From contig JZRA01000092.1 of assembly GCA_001567485.1 (NCBI GenBank), forward strand, positions 1 to 64,000: a DNA stretch of 64,000 nucleotides, read 5' to 3'. The DNA comes from Chloroflexi bacterium OLB13. GTDB taxonomy: Bacteria; Chloroflexota; Anaerolineae; Aggregatilineales; Phototrophicaceae. Made by a program: the position numbers and the translations under genes. Of the stretch, positions 43,331 through 52,638 are shown piece by piece (position 1 is the first letter of the stretch; each line of letters starts with the position of its first letter). The notes beneath the pieces are model-generated. The model was not told the origin of the DNA, did no database searches, and worked only from the letters and a program-made list of their open reading frames with translations.

Positions 43331-44635
43331 GTGTCAAGCCATCGCTCGCTGAATCCCAGTCGTCACGAGGCTGTCGCCGAGCGTATCCTACTGGTCATCG
43401 CCGGCCTGTTCGTCGTCGTCAACCTCGCCGCACTCAACATTCTGCGCGGAGTCGGCTCGCAAGATTGGACGCCGATCCTCGTTTGGATCGCGGCGGCGGC
43501 TGGCGGCCACCTTGTGCTTGAACGCCGCCTACCCAACCACGATCCGCTGCTGTTCCCGCTGGTGATGATGCTCAGCGGCTTCGGGATCGCGGTTATCGAC
43601 CGTCTCGCCCCCGTGTTCGCTGACCGGCAGGCGGCGTGGCTGCTGCTGAGCACGGCGGCGCTCGTGTTCTCTGCGGCTTGGCCGACCGTGCTGCGGCTCC
43701 TGCGCGATTACCGGTACCTGCTGTTTTTCGGCGGGCTGGGACTGCTGCTCGCTTCTTTCGTGTTCGGCGTAAATCCGTCAGGTCAGCCGGGCGCGCCGAC
43801 ACTGTGGTTGGGGGCGTTCGGTCTGTACTTCCAACCGGCCGAAATCCTCAAAATCGTGCTGGTCGCTTTCCTTGCGAGCTACCTCGCCGAACAGTTTCCG
43901 CTGCTGTCAAGCGCGCGCGCAAACCGGGCGCTCGAAGGCAGTTTCCTATCGCCACGCCTGATCGGGCCGGTGCTGCTGATGTGGGGCATCTGTCTGCTGG
44001 TGTTGATCTGGCAGCGCGATCTTGGGGCGGCGCTCGTGTTCTTTCTGGTGTTTCTGCTGCTGCTGTATGCGGCTAGCGGACGTCTCTTGGTGCTCGTGGC
44101 CGGCGGTGTCCTGATCGTCGCAGCAGGTGTCCTCGCCTATTCGACGTTTCCCGTCGTCACACAGCGCGTCGACATCTGGATCGACCCGTGGTCGCGGGCC
44201 GAGGGCAGCGCCTATCAGATCGTGCAGAGTCTGATCGCTGTATCAGCGGGCGGGGCGTTCGGACAGGGCATTGGGCAGGGTTCGCCAGCCTATGTGCCTG
44301 TCGTGCACTCTGATGCAGTTTACGCAGCGGTAGCCGAAGAATGGGGGCTGCTGGGGGCGGCGTTCATCGTCTTGATGCTGCTGGTGCTGGTTGCTCGGGG
44401 TCTTCGCGTAGGTATCCGCCTGACGGATCGGCCGTTCTCGGCGCTGCTCTCAACCGGCTTGACGCTCGTGATCGGCGTGCAGAGCCTGCTCATTCTCGGC
44501 GGCGTGATGCGCCTGATCCCGCTGACCGGCATTACGCTGCCGTTCGTCAGCTACGGCGGCAGCTCCCTGCTGGTGTCGTTCGTCATGGTCGGGGTGCTGC
44601 TGCGCCTGTCCGCCGAGGATCCTTATGCGATTTGA
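43331..44635 (+). CDS. FtsW/RodA/SpoVE-family (SEDS) peptidoglycan polymerase
   Basis: 434 residues, about ten membrane segments. SEDS signatures: YFQPAEILKIVLVAFLASYL, IWQRDLGAALVFF, VHSDAVYAAVAEEWGLLGA (holding the conserved extracellular Asp) and PLTGITLPFVSYGGSSLLVS. These proteins polymerise glycan strands from lipid II and work with a class B PBP. The start is GTG 43331. It overlaps the PBP-like gene by 11 bases, the standard pairing. Confidence 0.9.
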   Translation: MSSHRSLNPSRHEAVAERILLVIAGLFVVVNLAALNILRGVGSQDWTPILVWIAAAAGGHLVLERRLPNHDPLLFPLVMMLSGFGIAVIDRLAPVFADRQAAWLLLSTAALVFSAAWPTVLRLLRDYRYLLFFGGLGLLLASFVFGVNPSGQPGAPTLWLGAFGLYFQPAEILKIVLVAFLASYLAEQFPLLSSARANRALEGSFLSPRLIGPVLLMWGICLLVLIWQRDLGAALVFFLVFLLLLYAASGRLLVLVAGGVLIVAAGVLAYSTFPVVTQRVDIWIDPWSRAEGSAYQIVQSLIAVSAGGAFGQGIGQGSPAYVPVVHSDAVYAAVAEEWGLLGAAFIVLMLLVLVARGLRVGIRLTDRPFSALLSTGLTLVIGVQSLLILGGVMRLIPLTGITLPFVSYGGSSLLVSFVMVGVLLRLSAEDPYAI

Positions 44636-45994
44636 CACGTCGCTTCAGCGGTTATTCATCGCGCTCGCGCTGGCGTTCACAGCGGTGCTTCTCGCCACCA
44701 GCTATTGGGCAATCGCCGGCCCGGAGACCGTCTTGCGAGGGCCGTATAACTACCGTCTCCGTGACGATGCGGCGCGTATCGTGCGCGGCACAATCCTTGA
44801 CCGTGACGGCGATATCCTGACGGTGTCCGCCCTTGATGAGAATGGACGGGTGACGCGCGCTCCGATTACGGCCGACCTGTTCGCGCTTATCGGATATTCG
44901 AGCCTTCAGTACGGCACAAGTGGCGTCGAGAACGCATTCGATGCCCAGTTAACCGGCGCTGACCTGTACAGCCCGCTTGAAGCGAGATACGGCATAACCT
45001 CCTGCACTATCCGCGCGTCGGCAGTGATGTCAAGCTCTCGATCGACGACACCGTTCAGCGCGCAGCATGGCACGCGCTCGCTGACGATCCCGGTGGCGCG
45101 GTCGTCCTTGATCCAGCGAGCGGCGACGTGTTGGCGCTGGTCAGTCAGCCGAGCGTTGACCCGGCGACGCTTGACGCCGACTGGGCGCGGCTTGTCCAGT
45201 CGCCGGATAACCCGTTCGTGAACCGCGCGGTGCAGGGCGCGTATCCATCCTCCATCGCCGAGCGTATCACCGCGCTGGCGGCGTGGCTGGTCGACGGACG
45301 CACGCGCGACACAACCGTCGAACGGACGGTGATCGGCTGCGGACGCGCAGACACACCGCTCATTTCGATTGCAGACGCCTTTGTGGAGGGCTGCCCCGGA
45401 TTGACCGGCTGGATCACGGAACAGGTCGGGGCCACGCGCATGGGCGAAGTACGTGCGCTGTTCGGCCTAGACACGCGCACCAGTCTGCCAGGGTTCGACG
45501 CCGCCCCGATCCCGACTACGGATCAGCCGGAGACAGCGACTCAGGATATCGTGAGCCTCCGGTCGCCGCTTGATCTCGCCGTGATGATCGCGACACTCGA
45601 AAATGATGGGAACGCCCCGGCCCCGTCTCTGCTTGCAAGTGCGCGACCACCGGGGAAGACAGAATTCGTCACGATACGGCCCGCGGAGGCCTCACGGGCG
45701 GTGGTGACATCGACGATCGCCCGCACACTAGCAAGCGTGCTGCGGCGGATTGGCACAGCCGCGCTCGACGATGTGAACCTGCCGTGTACGCTGCAAGATC
45801 CTGCGCTTTATGTCTCGTCGGATCGACAGGGGGATACGCTGGTGCGTTCGGTCATCGCGGCATTCGCGACGGAGGATGGACAGACGCGGGCGTTGGCAAT
45901 GATCGTCGAGCAGCAGCTTGACGCGGAAGACGATCTCGCCGCGCGCGCGGCAGTGTTGATGTGCGCGGTTCAGGACGCCGCAGAACGCGACTGA
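44625..45994 (+). CDS. PBP2-like protein lacking catalytic motifs, apparent frameshift
   Basis: Two frames join near 44975-45000. The second begins NLLHYPRVGSDVKLSIDDTV, and one missing base restores a protein of about 456 residues. An N-terminal membrane helix (FIALALAFTAVLLATSYWAI) is followed by a class-B-PBP N-domain (RGTILDRDGDILTVS, IGYSSLQYGTSGVENAFDAQ), then a transpeptidase-like domain (GGAVVLDPASGDVLALVSQP, NPFVNRAVQGAYPSS). Where family members have the SxxK nucleophile (YPPGSTFK-like) this has YPSSIAERI. No SxN or KTG motif is found at the expected places (EGCPGLTGW; PCTLQDPALYVSS). So it is probably catalytically dead. Its stop overlaps the convergent gene by 25 bases. Confidence 0.78.
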
Positions 45995-47055
45995 TCGGCG
46001 TGTGACCCACGCAGGCGGGCTAGCTCGAGTTCGCGCTCGACGGCAGGCGAGAATAGGCGCTGACGATACACGAAGGCCGTCCCCAGCCCGACCAGCACAC
46101 GGTACCACTTGTGGAAGAACCCCTCCAGCAGCGCAGCGGCGGCGGCGACACCGACGGTGAGTTCTGGATTCTGCGGCGCGACGATTGCCATCAACATCGC
46201 TGCCTGCGAAATCTCCGTCACCCCTGCCCCATTCGGCACGAAACTCAGCGCGCCGATAGCTGTCGATACGCCGACGATAAACGCAGCCTGAAGCACCAGC
46301 GTCAGCGTCAGCGGAAGGCCGAACGCGACGAGGATCACCACGAACGCCAGTGCCGTGAACGCGTACACGCCAACACCGAACATCATCGTGACCAAAACAT
46401 GGCGCAGACTGAAAACTGTACGGCTGCTCTCGTACAGCTCGCGAAACCAGTGGCTGGTTCTGCGGATCAACGGAATGCGCGCGATGATCGCGAGAATCAG
46501 TTCTCCCAACGGCCGCACCTGTACCGCCAACAGGCCGAATAGGATCAGCCCGGCGGACGAGAACACGATGGCGCGGCTGAAATCCCGATACTCGCCGAGT
46601 TGAAGCTGTTCCTCAGCCGCGAACATCGCGACCGCCAGCAGGATAATGACGCTGATGCCGTCGACCACACGCTCCGCAACCACGACGGGCACGGTGCGCG
46701 CTGTCGGCGTCCCGGATTTGACTTTGACCAACACGGCCTTGAGTAGTTCGGCGGCCTTGCCGGGGCTGACGACCAGCACAAACCCGACGACGAAGATCAC
46801 GGCGCTGTCGAGCACGCTCATCCGTTCACGCGCGCCGATCACGCCCATGTAGTACTGCCACGTGAAGAACCGGAAGACGAACGTCCCTGTTTGCGCTAAC
46901 GCGATCCACAGCAGCGCGATCCACGGGAAACCGTCGAACGCCTGAACGACGCCCTCCGTGAACTGGCCCTGATTGTCGAACACGATCAACACGGCGATAT
47001 AAAGCGCCAGCGAGATCAACAGGCCGATGATGATCTGGTTGCGGTATCTGCGCAT
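45970..47055 (-). CDS. UPF0104/lysylphosphatidylglycerol synthase-TM-like membrane protein
   Basis: 361 residues, about eight membrane segments. Family landmarks are FFTWQYYMGVIGARERM, VVSPGKAAELLKAVLVK, VVVAERVVDGISVIILL and the C-terminal GALSFVPNGAGVTEISQAAM. These are the flippase-like domain found in MprF and in UPF0104 proteins, often near glycosyltransferases, with a role in lipid transport. The window has no MprF synthase domain. Alone on the minus strand, convergent with the PBP-like gene. ATG 47055. Confidence 0.82.
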   Translation of the reverse strand: MRRYRNQIIIGLLISLALYIAVLIVFDNQGQFTEGVVQAFDGFPWIALLWIALAQTGTFVFRFFTWQYYMGVIGARERMSVLDSAVIFVVGFVLVVSPGKAAELLKAVLVKVKSGTPTARTVPVVVAERVVDGISVIILLAVAMFAAEEQLQLGEYRDFSRAIVFSSAGLILFGLLAVQVRPLGELILAIIARIPLIRRTSHWFRELYESSRTVFSLRHVLVTMMFGVGVYAFTALAFVVILVAFGLPLTLTLVLQAAFIVGVSTAIGALSFVPNGAGVTEISQAAMLMAIVAPQNPELTVGVAAAAALLEGFFHKWYRVLVGLGTAFVYRQRLFSPAVERELELARLRGSHADQSRSAAS

Positions 47056-47205
47056 ACGGCGACAGTCTCTTCCTAACGTAGCGGAGCCATTCTAACAGCC
47101 GTGTTTAGGAGCGCCTACGGTCAGGCGCGCCCGACGTTGGCCTTGCGATGGTAAGGCGGCGGGCAGGCGGCCGCACGAGATGAGGGAAACGCAGTAGGAT
47201 CACCG

Positions 47206-47234
47206 TTCCGGCGTTTGAATGCCCCGTGTATACT
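47206..47234 (+). promoter_or_regulatory. possible promoter for C39 peptidase gene
   Basis: TATACT at 47229-47234 with a poor -35 (TTCCGG, 47206-47211; 17-base spacer), about 34 bases before the ATG. Confidence 0.35.
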
Positions 47235-47267
47235 CGACTTACGGTAAGCCGAAAGTACCGACGACCC

Positions 47268-48842
47268 ATGAACGATAATCCCGAGATTGAAGACACCAAG
47301 CCACGGCCCGCATATCGGCCAGCTGATCCCAACGTCCCGCCAGCACAGCCACCCGAGCAGCCCGCGAGTCCTGTCCCGGCGGCGGGTCAACCCGGCCTCC
47401 GCGCGAAGGCATCCCCATATCCGCGCCTTTCTCCGGCTCCAGCAGGCCCGCCGCGCTGGCTGCTGTGGGGCGTGATCGGCCTGTTTGTGCTCGGCATGTT
47501 GGGTATCGGCGGCGCGATTGCGGCGTTTCGCTTCGTGCTTGAACCTGCGCAGCAGGAGCGCGTCATGGAGGCGCTTCCGTTCATGCAGGCGTTCCTGCCA
47601 CCACGTCCCGGCCCCGACGACACGCTCCCGACACCACAAGCAAGCGGAACCGAGGTCTCACCGGAGGATTTGCTGTCCGGCTTGAGCCTCACGGTTCCGA
47701 CCGAGACCGTGCCAACACCTGAACCAACGCAAGCCGCCGCGACCGAGCAGCCCACCGATGCGCCGACCCACGAGCCGACGCCCGCGCCCACCGAGCAGCC
47801 GACCGCCGAGCCGACCGCCGAAGCGGCAGCACCTACCGGTGACGCGCAGGCCGCCGCGCCCCAGCCAACGTCCGGGCCGGTGCAGGTCTCGAACGACACC
47901 ATCCTGCCGCGAACTGTGCAGCTGACCGGTTTCAACTATCAGAAGCAGACGTGGAATAACTGCGGGCCAGCGAACATCACGATGACGCTCAGCTATTTCG
48001 GATGGACGCAAGATCAGGCCTTCGCTGCGACGTTCCTCAAGCCGGGCGGGCGCGAAGACAAGAACGTGTCGCCGCAGGAGCTGGTCGCGTTTGTCGAGGA
48101 GCAAAGCAACCTCGACGCCCTCACCCGCGTCGGCGGCACGGTGCAGCTTCTCAAATCACTGCTCGCCAACAACTTTCCGGTGATCGTCGAGACGGGTGCG
48201 CGCTTCGAGGGCTACGACTGGCTCGGCCACTATCGCACACTGGTCGGCTATGACGATAATCAGGGCCAATTCCTCATCATGGACAGCTTCCTCGGCGAAA
48301 ACACGATCGAGGGCTATACCCAGTTGGACTTGGACTGGAAGCACTTCAACCGCACGTTCGTCGTGTTGTACGAGCCGCAGCGCACCGATCTGATTCAGCG
48401 GCTGCTCGGCGATTATATGGATGAGCGCATGGCGGCCCAAATCGCGCTGGAGCAGGCCACGGCCGAAGCCACCGCGAACAGCACCGACGGGCACGCATGG
48501 TTCAACCTCGGCAGCAGCCTTGTGATGCTCGGCGAATACGAGCGCGCGGCGTCGGCGTTCGACCGTGCGCGGGTCGCTGGCGTGCCGTGGCGCATGACGT
48601 GGTACCAGTTCGGCCCATTCGAAGCCTATTACGGCGCACAGCGGTACAATGAAGTCCTGAGCCTCGTGGATGCGAACCTCGCCAGCGGTGCTGAGTACGT
48701 TGAAGAGACGTATTACTGGCAGGGGCGTGCGTTAGAAGCACTAGGCAACAGCACGGGCGCACAAAGCGCGTATCGCTCCGCGCTGCGCCGCAACCCGCGT
48801 TACGAACAAGCGCAGGCCGCGCTCGACAGGATAGGCTCGTAA
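47268..48842 (+). CDS. membrane-anchored C39-like cysteine peptidase with TPR tail
   Basis: 524 residues. A Pro-rich cytoplasmic N-tail, one membrane helix (LLWGVIGLFVLGMLGIGGAI), a long Thr/Pro/Glu linker (to about 205), then a C39-like papain-fold domain: NNCGPANITMTLSYFGW with Cys232, and HYRTLVGYDDNQGQFLIMD carrying the His and Asp of the triad. It ends in TPR-type repeats (NLGSSLVMLGEYERAASAFD; GRALEALGNSTGAQSAYRSA). Extracytoplasmic. Such domains are often called 'C39 family peptidase' or peptidase_C39-like; the substrate is unknown. It is one base from murJ and in the same operon. Confidence 0.83.
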   Translation: MNDNPEIEDTKPRPAYRPADPNVPPAQPPEQPASPVPAAGQPGLRAKASPYPRLSPAPAGPPRWLLWGVIGLFVLGMLGIGGAIAAFRFVLEPAQQERVMEALPFMQAFLPPRPGPDDTLPTPQASGTEVSPEDLLSGLSLTVPTETVPTPEPTQAAATEQPTDAPTHEPTPAPTEQPTAEPTAEAAAPTGDAQAAAPQPTSGPVQVSNDTILPRTVQLTGFNYQKQTWNNCGPANITMTLSYFGWTQDQAFAATFLKPGGREDKNVSPQELVAFVEEQSNLDALTRVGGTVQLLKSLLANNFPVIVETGARFEGYDWLGHYRTLVGYDDNQGQFLIMDSFLGENTIEGYTQLDLDWKHFNRTFVVLYEPQRTDLIQRLLGDYMDERMAAQIALEQATAEATANSTDGHAWFNLGSSLVMLGEYERAASAFDRARVAGVPWRMTWYQFGPFEAYYGAQRYNEVLSLVDANLASGAEYVEETYYWQGRALEALGNSTGAQSAYRSALRRNPRYEQAQAALDRIGS

Positions 48843-48843
48843 C

Positions 48844-50475
48844 ATGACTCAACCTGAGACGCGCGACCAGCAGACGCGCCGGATCGCGCGATCCACGGCT
48901 GTCGTGATGGTCAGCTTCGCCGTCGCGAAGGCCATTAGTCTGCTGCAAACCGTGGTCATCGCCAACGCGTTCGGCCTCGGCAGCGAATGGGACGCCTATG
49001 TGGCGGCCAACCGTATCCCGGAGTTGATCTTCACGCTGATCTCCGGCGGCGCGCTGGCGACGGCGTTCCTACCGGTGTTCAGCGGTATGTTGGCCGAAGG
49101 CAAACGCGACGACGCATGGCGCACCGCCAGCCACGTTATTAACTTCGTCTTCTCCGTGACGCTGGCCGTCAGTGCGATTGTGTTTGTGTTCGCGCCGCAG
49201 CTGGTGGCGTCGGTCGTCGCGCCGGGGTTCGACGCGGAAACACAGGCGCAGACCGTCGCATTGATGCGCCTTCTGCTCGTCAGCACGCTGATCTTCTCGG
49301 TCAGCGGCATCGTCATGGGCATTCTGCAAAGCCACAATCATTTCTTGCTGCCCGCGCTCGCTCCGATCATGTTCGACGTCGGGATCCTGTTCGGCGTGAT
49401 CGTACTGCTCGGCCCGTTCGGCGTGAACGGCATAGCGATGGGCGCTGTACTGGGCGCTGCAATGCACCTCGTTACTCAAGTGCCGGGGCTTATCCACTTC
49501 AAGGCGCGCTGGTCACCCGGCCTCGGCCTGCGTGATCCGCAGTTGTGGCGCATCATCCGGCTGATGATTCCACGCATCGGCGGATTGGGCGTGTTCAGCT
49601 TGAACTTCCTCGTGATGAACAACATCGCATCACGCTTGGGAACGGGTTCGGTCGCCGCGTTGGATTGGGGTTGGCGGCTGATGCAAATCCCGCAAACACT
49701 GATCGGGACGGCGATGGGCGTCGTGGTTTTTCCGACGCTGGCGGCGTTCAGCGAACTCGGCGATGTCGACGGCAAACGGTCAGCGATGTCCGGCGCGGTA
49801 CGGTTCATCTTGATCGGGACGATCCCGGCGTCGGTCGCGCTGGTGGTTTCCGGTCAGCCGCTGATCTCCCTGCTGGAACGCGGCGCGTTCGACGCATCGG
49901 CGTCCGCGCTAGTCTACAGCACGCTGGTGTGCTTCAGCCTCGGCTTGATCGTGCATTCGGTGCTGGAGGTCGTCGCGCGCAGTTTCTACGCGGATAAAGA
50001 CACATTCACACCGTTTGTCGCGGCCCTCGCCGGCGCGGCGATCAACCTCGTCGGGTCGTTCGCGTTCAGCGGCGTCCTGACCGTCGATCCGGCAGCAGGC
50101 AGTGATCGCGGATTCGTCGGTGGGTTAGCGCTCGCTAACTCGCTTGGGGTAATGGCCGAGGTCGCGATATTGATCTTCATCCTGCGACGCCGCTGGGCCG
50201 GCATCGAGGGGGACACACTGACGCGCACGCTCATTCACGTCACGGCAGCATCGCTCGTGATGGGCGCGGCGGTCTTTGCGTTTAACACCGCGTGGGGGGC
50301 GTTCGGGCTTCCGGGTGGCTTACTGTGGACGATCATCCAAGTCGCGGCCAACGCCGTGATTGGGATCACCGTGTTTGTCGGCATGGCGATCGTCCTGCGA
50401 ATCCGCGAACTCCGGGTGCTCATGGACGTCGTACTGCGCCGGCGTGAGGCTGCGGCCGAGGCGCTGACCCCATGA
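48844..50475 (+). CDS. murJ: lipid II flippase MurJ / MviN family
   Basis: 543 residues, 14 membrane segments, MATE-like MVF family. N-terminal ARSTAVVMVSFAVAKAISLL, GLGSEWDAYVAANRIPEL, the conserved SGGALATAFLPVFS and GILQSHNHFLLPALAPIMFDV. Flips lipid-linked peptidoglycan precursor for polymerisation, here probably by the SEDS protein encoded 4 kb upstream. Followed by an ATGA-overlapping MBL hydrolase gene. Confidence 0.92.
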   Translation: MTQPETRDQQTRRIARSTAVVMVSFAVAKAISLLQTVVIANAFGLGSEWDAYVAANRIPELIFTLISGGALATAFLPVFSGMLAEGKRDDAWRTASHVINFVFSVTLAVSAIVFVFAPQLVASVVAPGFDAETQAQTVALMRLLLVSTLIFSVSGIVMGILQSHNHFLLPALAPIMFDVGILFGVIVLLGPFGVNGIAMGAVLGAAMHLVTQVPGLIHFKARWSPGLGLRDPQLWRIIRLMIPRIGGLGVFSLNFLVMNNIASRLGTGSVAALDWGWRLMQIPQTLIGTAMGVVVFPTLAAFSELGDVDGKRSAMSGAVRFILIGTIPASVALVVSGQPLISLLERGAFDASASALVYSTLVCFSLGLIVHSVLEVVARSFYADKDTFTPFVAALAGAAINLVGSFAFSGVLTVDPAAGSDRGFVGGLALANSLGVMAEVAILIFILRRRWAGIEGDTLTRTLIHVTAASLVMGAAVFAFNTAWGAFGLPGGLLWTIIQVAANAVIGITVFVGMAIVLRIRELRVLMDVVLRRREAAAEALTP

Positions 50476-51122
50476 GCTTCGAAATCCGTGTCCTGACACT
50501 CGGCATCGCAGCTACAAATTGTTACATCGTCTCGGATGGCGCGACCGGCGAAGCGGTGCTGATTGATCCAGTCGATCAGCCCGAACTGCTGCTAAAGACG
50601 CTGCGCGACAACAACCTCACGCTTAAGCTCATTCTGGCGACGCACGGTCATTTCGATCATGTACTCGCCAGCGCCGCGCTGAAAGAGGCGACCGGCGTCC
50701 CGTTCTACATCCACCACGACGATGTGCGCTGGCTCGACCGCCTACCGGAACAAGGCCTGCGCTTTACGGGCACGCCGTTCCCGAAGGCCGCCGTGCCCGA
50801 CCGCTTGCTCACCGATGAGCAGGAGACGATCACAGTTGGCGGCATCACGTTCAAGACGTTGTTCACGCCGGGCCATTCGCCGGGGCATATCGCTTACTGG
50901 TGGCCGGACGCGCACCTCGTCTTCAGCGGAGACGCGCTCTTTCAGGGCAGCATCGGCCGCACCGACCTGCCCGGCGCAGATCACGCCACCCTCATCCGCT
51001 CGATATTTGACAAACTATTGTCGCTAGGGGATGATACACAGGTCTTACCGGGCCACGGGGAAGCGACAACCATCGGCGCAGAACGCCGATCCAACCCCTT
51101 CCTTCAGCTGCCGTCCGAATGA
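50472..51122 (+). CDS. MBL-fold metallohydrolase (glyoxalase II-like)
   Basis: 216 residues. Metal motif THGHFDH (57-63), then FTPGHSPGHIAYW, FSGDALFQGSIGRTDLPG and LPGHGEATTIGAE. All ligands of a binuclear MBL hydrolase are present. The SGDALFQGSIGRTD segment is typical of hydroxyacylglutathione-hydrolase-like bacterial proteins of unknown thiol specificity. ATGA overlaps at both ends (murJ and the thioredoxin-like gene) show an operon. Confidence 0.87.
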   Translation: MSFEIRVLTLGIAATNCYIVSDGATGEAVLIDPVDQPELLLKTLRDNNLTLKLILATHGHFDHVLASAALKEATGVPFYIHHDDVRWLDRLPEQGLRFTGTPFPKAAVPDRLLTDEQETITVGGITFKTLFTPGHSPGHIAYWWPDAHLVFSGDALFQGSIGRTDLPGADHATLIRSIFDKLLSLGDDTQVLPGHGEATTIGAERRSNPFLQLPSE

Positions 51123-51598
51123 ACGTCTTCAATCAGTTCTCATTTCCGCTCATGGCCGCCGGCGTATTGGCGCTTGTGTATGTCGTCTTGCGCCGTCGTC
51201 TGGCGTTCCGCTGGGTGATTTCGGTCGAGATCGTGATCGTCGTGGTTCTTGTGGGGACGTTCTTCGCGCTGCGGCCCGGTGAAGGCGACGTGGATTCCGC
51301 CGAGGCGCTGGACGACCTGCTCGGCAGCGGACAGCCGGTCATGGTGGAGTTCTTCTCGAACTTCTGCACCGTGTGTCTTGTTTTCCGGCCGCGCGTGGAC
51401 GAGATCGACTCGGAATTCGGTGACGACTACAACATCGTTCGCGTCAACATCCACAGCGAAGCCGGTCAGCGTATCCGCGAAGCCTTCGAGTTCTCTTTCA
51501 CGCCTGAGTTCATCCTCTTTGATGGCGCGGGGATCGAGGTGTGGCGCGACCATACGCCGCCCTCCGACGCGCAGCTGACCGCGCTGCTCGCAGGTTGA
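51119..51598 (+). CDS. membrane-anchored thioredoxin-like protein
   Basis: 159 residues. Two N-terminal hydrophobic segments (FPLMAAGVLALVYVVL and WVISVEIVIVVVLVGTFFAL), then a thioredoxin fold. The redox site is SNFCTVCLVF (Cys83 and Cys86, CxxC in place of CGPC), and the cis-proline is in FTPEF. Likely reduces or oxidises exported proteins, or handles the thiol of the neighbouring hydrolase. ATGA overlap with the MBL gene. Confidence 0.78.
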   Translation: MNVFNQFSFPLMAAGVLALVYVVLRRRLAFRWVISVEIVIVVVLVGTFFALRPGEGDVDSAEALDDLLGSGQPVMVEFFSNFCTVCLVFRPRVDEIDSEFGDDYNIVRVNIHSEAGQRIREAFEFSFTPEFILFDGAGIEVWRDHTPPSDAQLTALLAG

Positions 51599-51602
51599 CG
51601 GC

Positions 51603-52517
51603 GTGCACGTCCTGCTCGTATTCATCGATGGCGTCGGCCTCGGCGCTGATGACGCGGCCGTTAATCCACTGATCGCCGCACACGTCCCGACACTCGAATC
51701 GCTCAGCGCCGGCCAGCGGTGGACGGCCGCGGCCGTGCGTTCAGACAATGGTCGCGCGGCCTTCATCCCCACCGATGCCACGCTCGGCGTGGCCGGCCGG
51801 CCGCAAAGTGGCAGCAATCAGGCGGCGATCCTGACCGGCATCAACGTCCCACAGCGGCTCGGCTATCATTACGGGCCGAAGCCGGATGCGCCGACCCGCC
51901 ACCTGCTTGAAGAGACGAACTTGTTCAAGACGGTGCTCGAAGCGGGCCGCACGGCCGACCTGATTAACGCGTACCCTCCCCGCCTGCATCACGACATCAA
52001 TCGGGGCAAAACACTGCGGTCAAGCATTCAACACGCGGCATGGGCGGCCGGCCTTGCGATGCACACCGCCGACGACCTTCTCAACGGCGACGCCCTCAGT
52101 GAGGACTGGACGGCCCGTGCATGGCGTGAATATCTTGGCTTCCCGAATGCTCCAACGTACGCTCCTGAGGACGCTGGCCGGCGTATGGTCGAGGTATCAC
52201 GCAGATACGACTTCGCATTCTTCAGCCACTGGTTCACCGACGTCATCGGTCATCGCGGCCCGTTCGAGGACGGCGTCAAACTGATCGAAACGATCGACCG
52301 GGTGCTGGCGGGCGCGCTCGACGCATGGGATGACGACGAAGGGCTTCTGATCGTGACCAGCGATCACGGCAACTTCGAGGCGCTCGACCACGGAAAGCAC
52401 ACCGAGAATCCTGTCCCGACCGTTGTGATTGGCGCGGCACGCCATATATTCGCCGATGGCTACAGCAACCTGACTCAAGTCACGCCGCGCATCCTTGAAG
52501 CGCTCGGCATCGGTTAA
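51603..52517 (+). CDS. alkaline-phosphatase-superfamily metalloenzyme (phosphomutase-like)
   Basis: 304 residues. Superfamily metal motifs: LLVFIDGVGLGADD at the N-terminus, a potential nucleophile Ser in SGSNQAAILTG, HWFTDVIGHRG and TSDHGNFEALDHGKHTENPVP at the C-terminus. This order matches iPGM/phosphopentomutase-like or metalloenzyme-superfamily proteins, but it is much shorter than cofactor-independent phosphoglycerate mutase. The reaction is unknown. The start is GTG 51603, four bases after the previous stop. Confidence 0.78.
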   Translation: MHVLLVFIDGVGLGADDAAVNPLIAAHVPTLESLSAGQRWTAAAVRSDNGRAAFIPTDATLGVAGRPQSGSNQAAILTGINVPQRLGYHYGPKPDAPTRHLLEETNLFKTVLEAGRTADLINAYPPRLHHDINRGKTLRSSIQHAAWAAGLAMHTADDLLNGDALSEDWTARAWREYLGFPNAPTYAPEDAGRRMVEVSRRYDFAFFSHWFTDVIGHRGPFEDGVKLIETIDRVLAGALDAWDDDEGLLIVTSDHGNFEALDHGKHTENPVPTVVIGAARHIFADGYSNLTQVTPRILEALGIG

Positions 52518-52579
52518 CCTGAGAAGCAGCACACAAGCCCGCAAGAACGCGGCCCCAACGTAAAACAAGCGGGATAAAC

Positions 52580-52613
52580 GCAGCCCCTGTACCGGATTCG
52601 GCACGGGGGCTGC
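52580..52613. terminator. hairpin between convergent genes
   Basis: GCAGCCCC (52580-52587) and GGGGCTGC (52606-52613) with further pairing inside (CCG/CGG). No long T tract; probably a bidirectional transcription end. Confidence 0.55.
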
Positions 52614-52638
52614 GAGTCTTGCCGTGACTGGGAGCGTG

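Noticed and set aside
44625-45994. Calling the PBP-like gene a simple pseudogene
   Set aside because: Only one indel is seen, apart from which both halves stay open and retain family sequence; loss of motifs is by substitution, not by stops.
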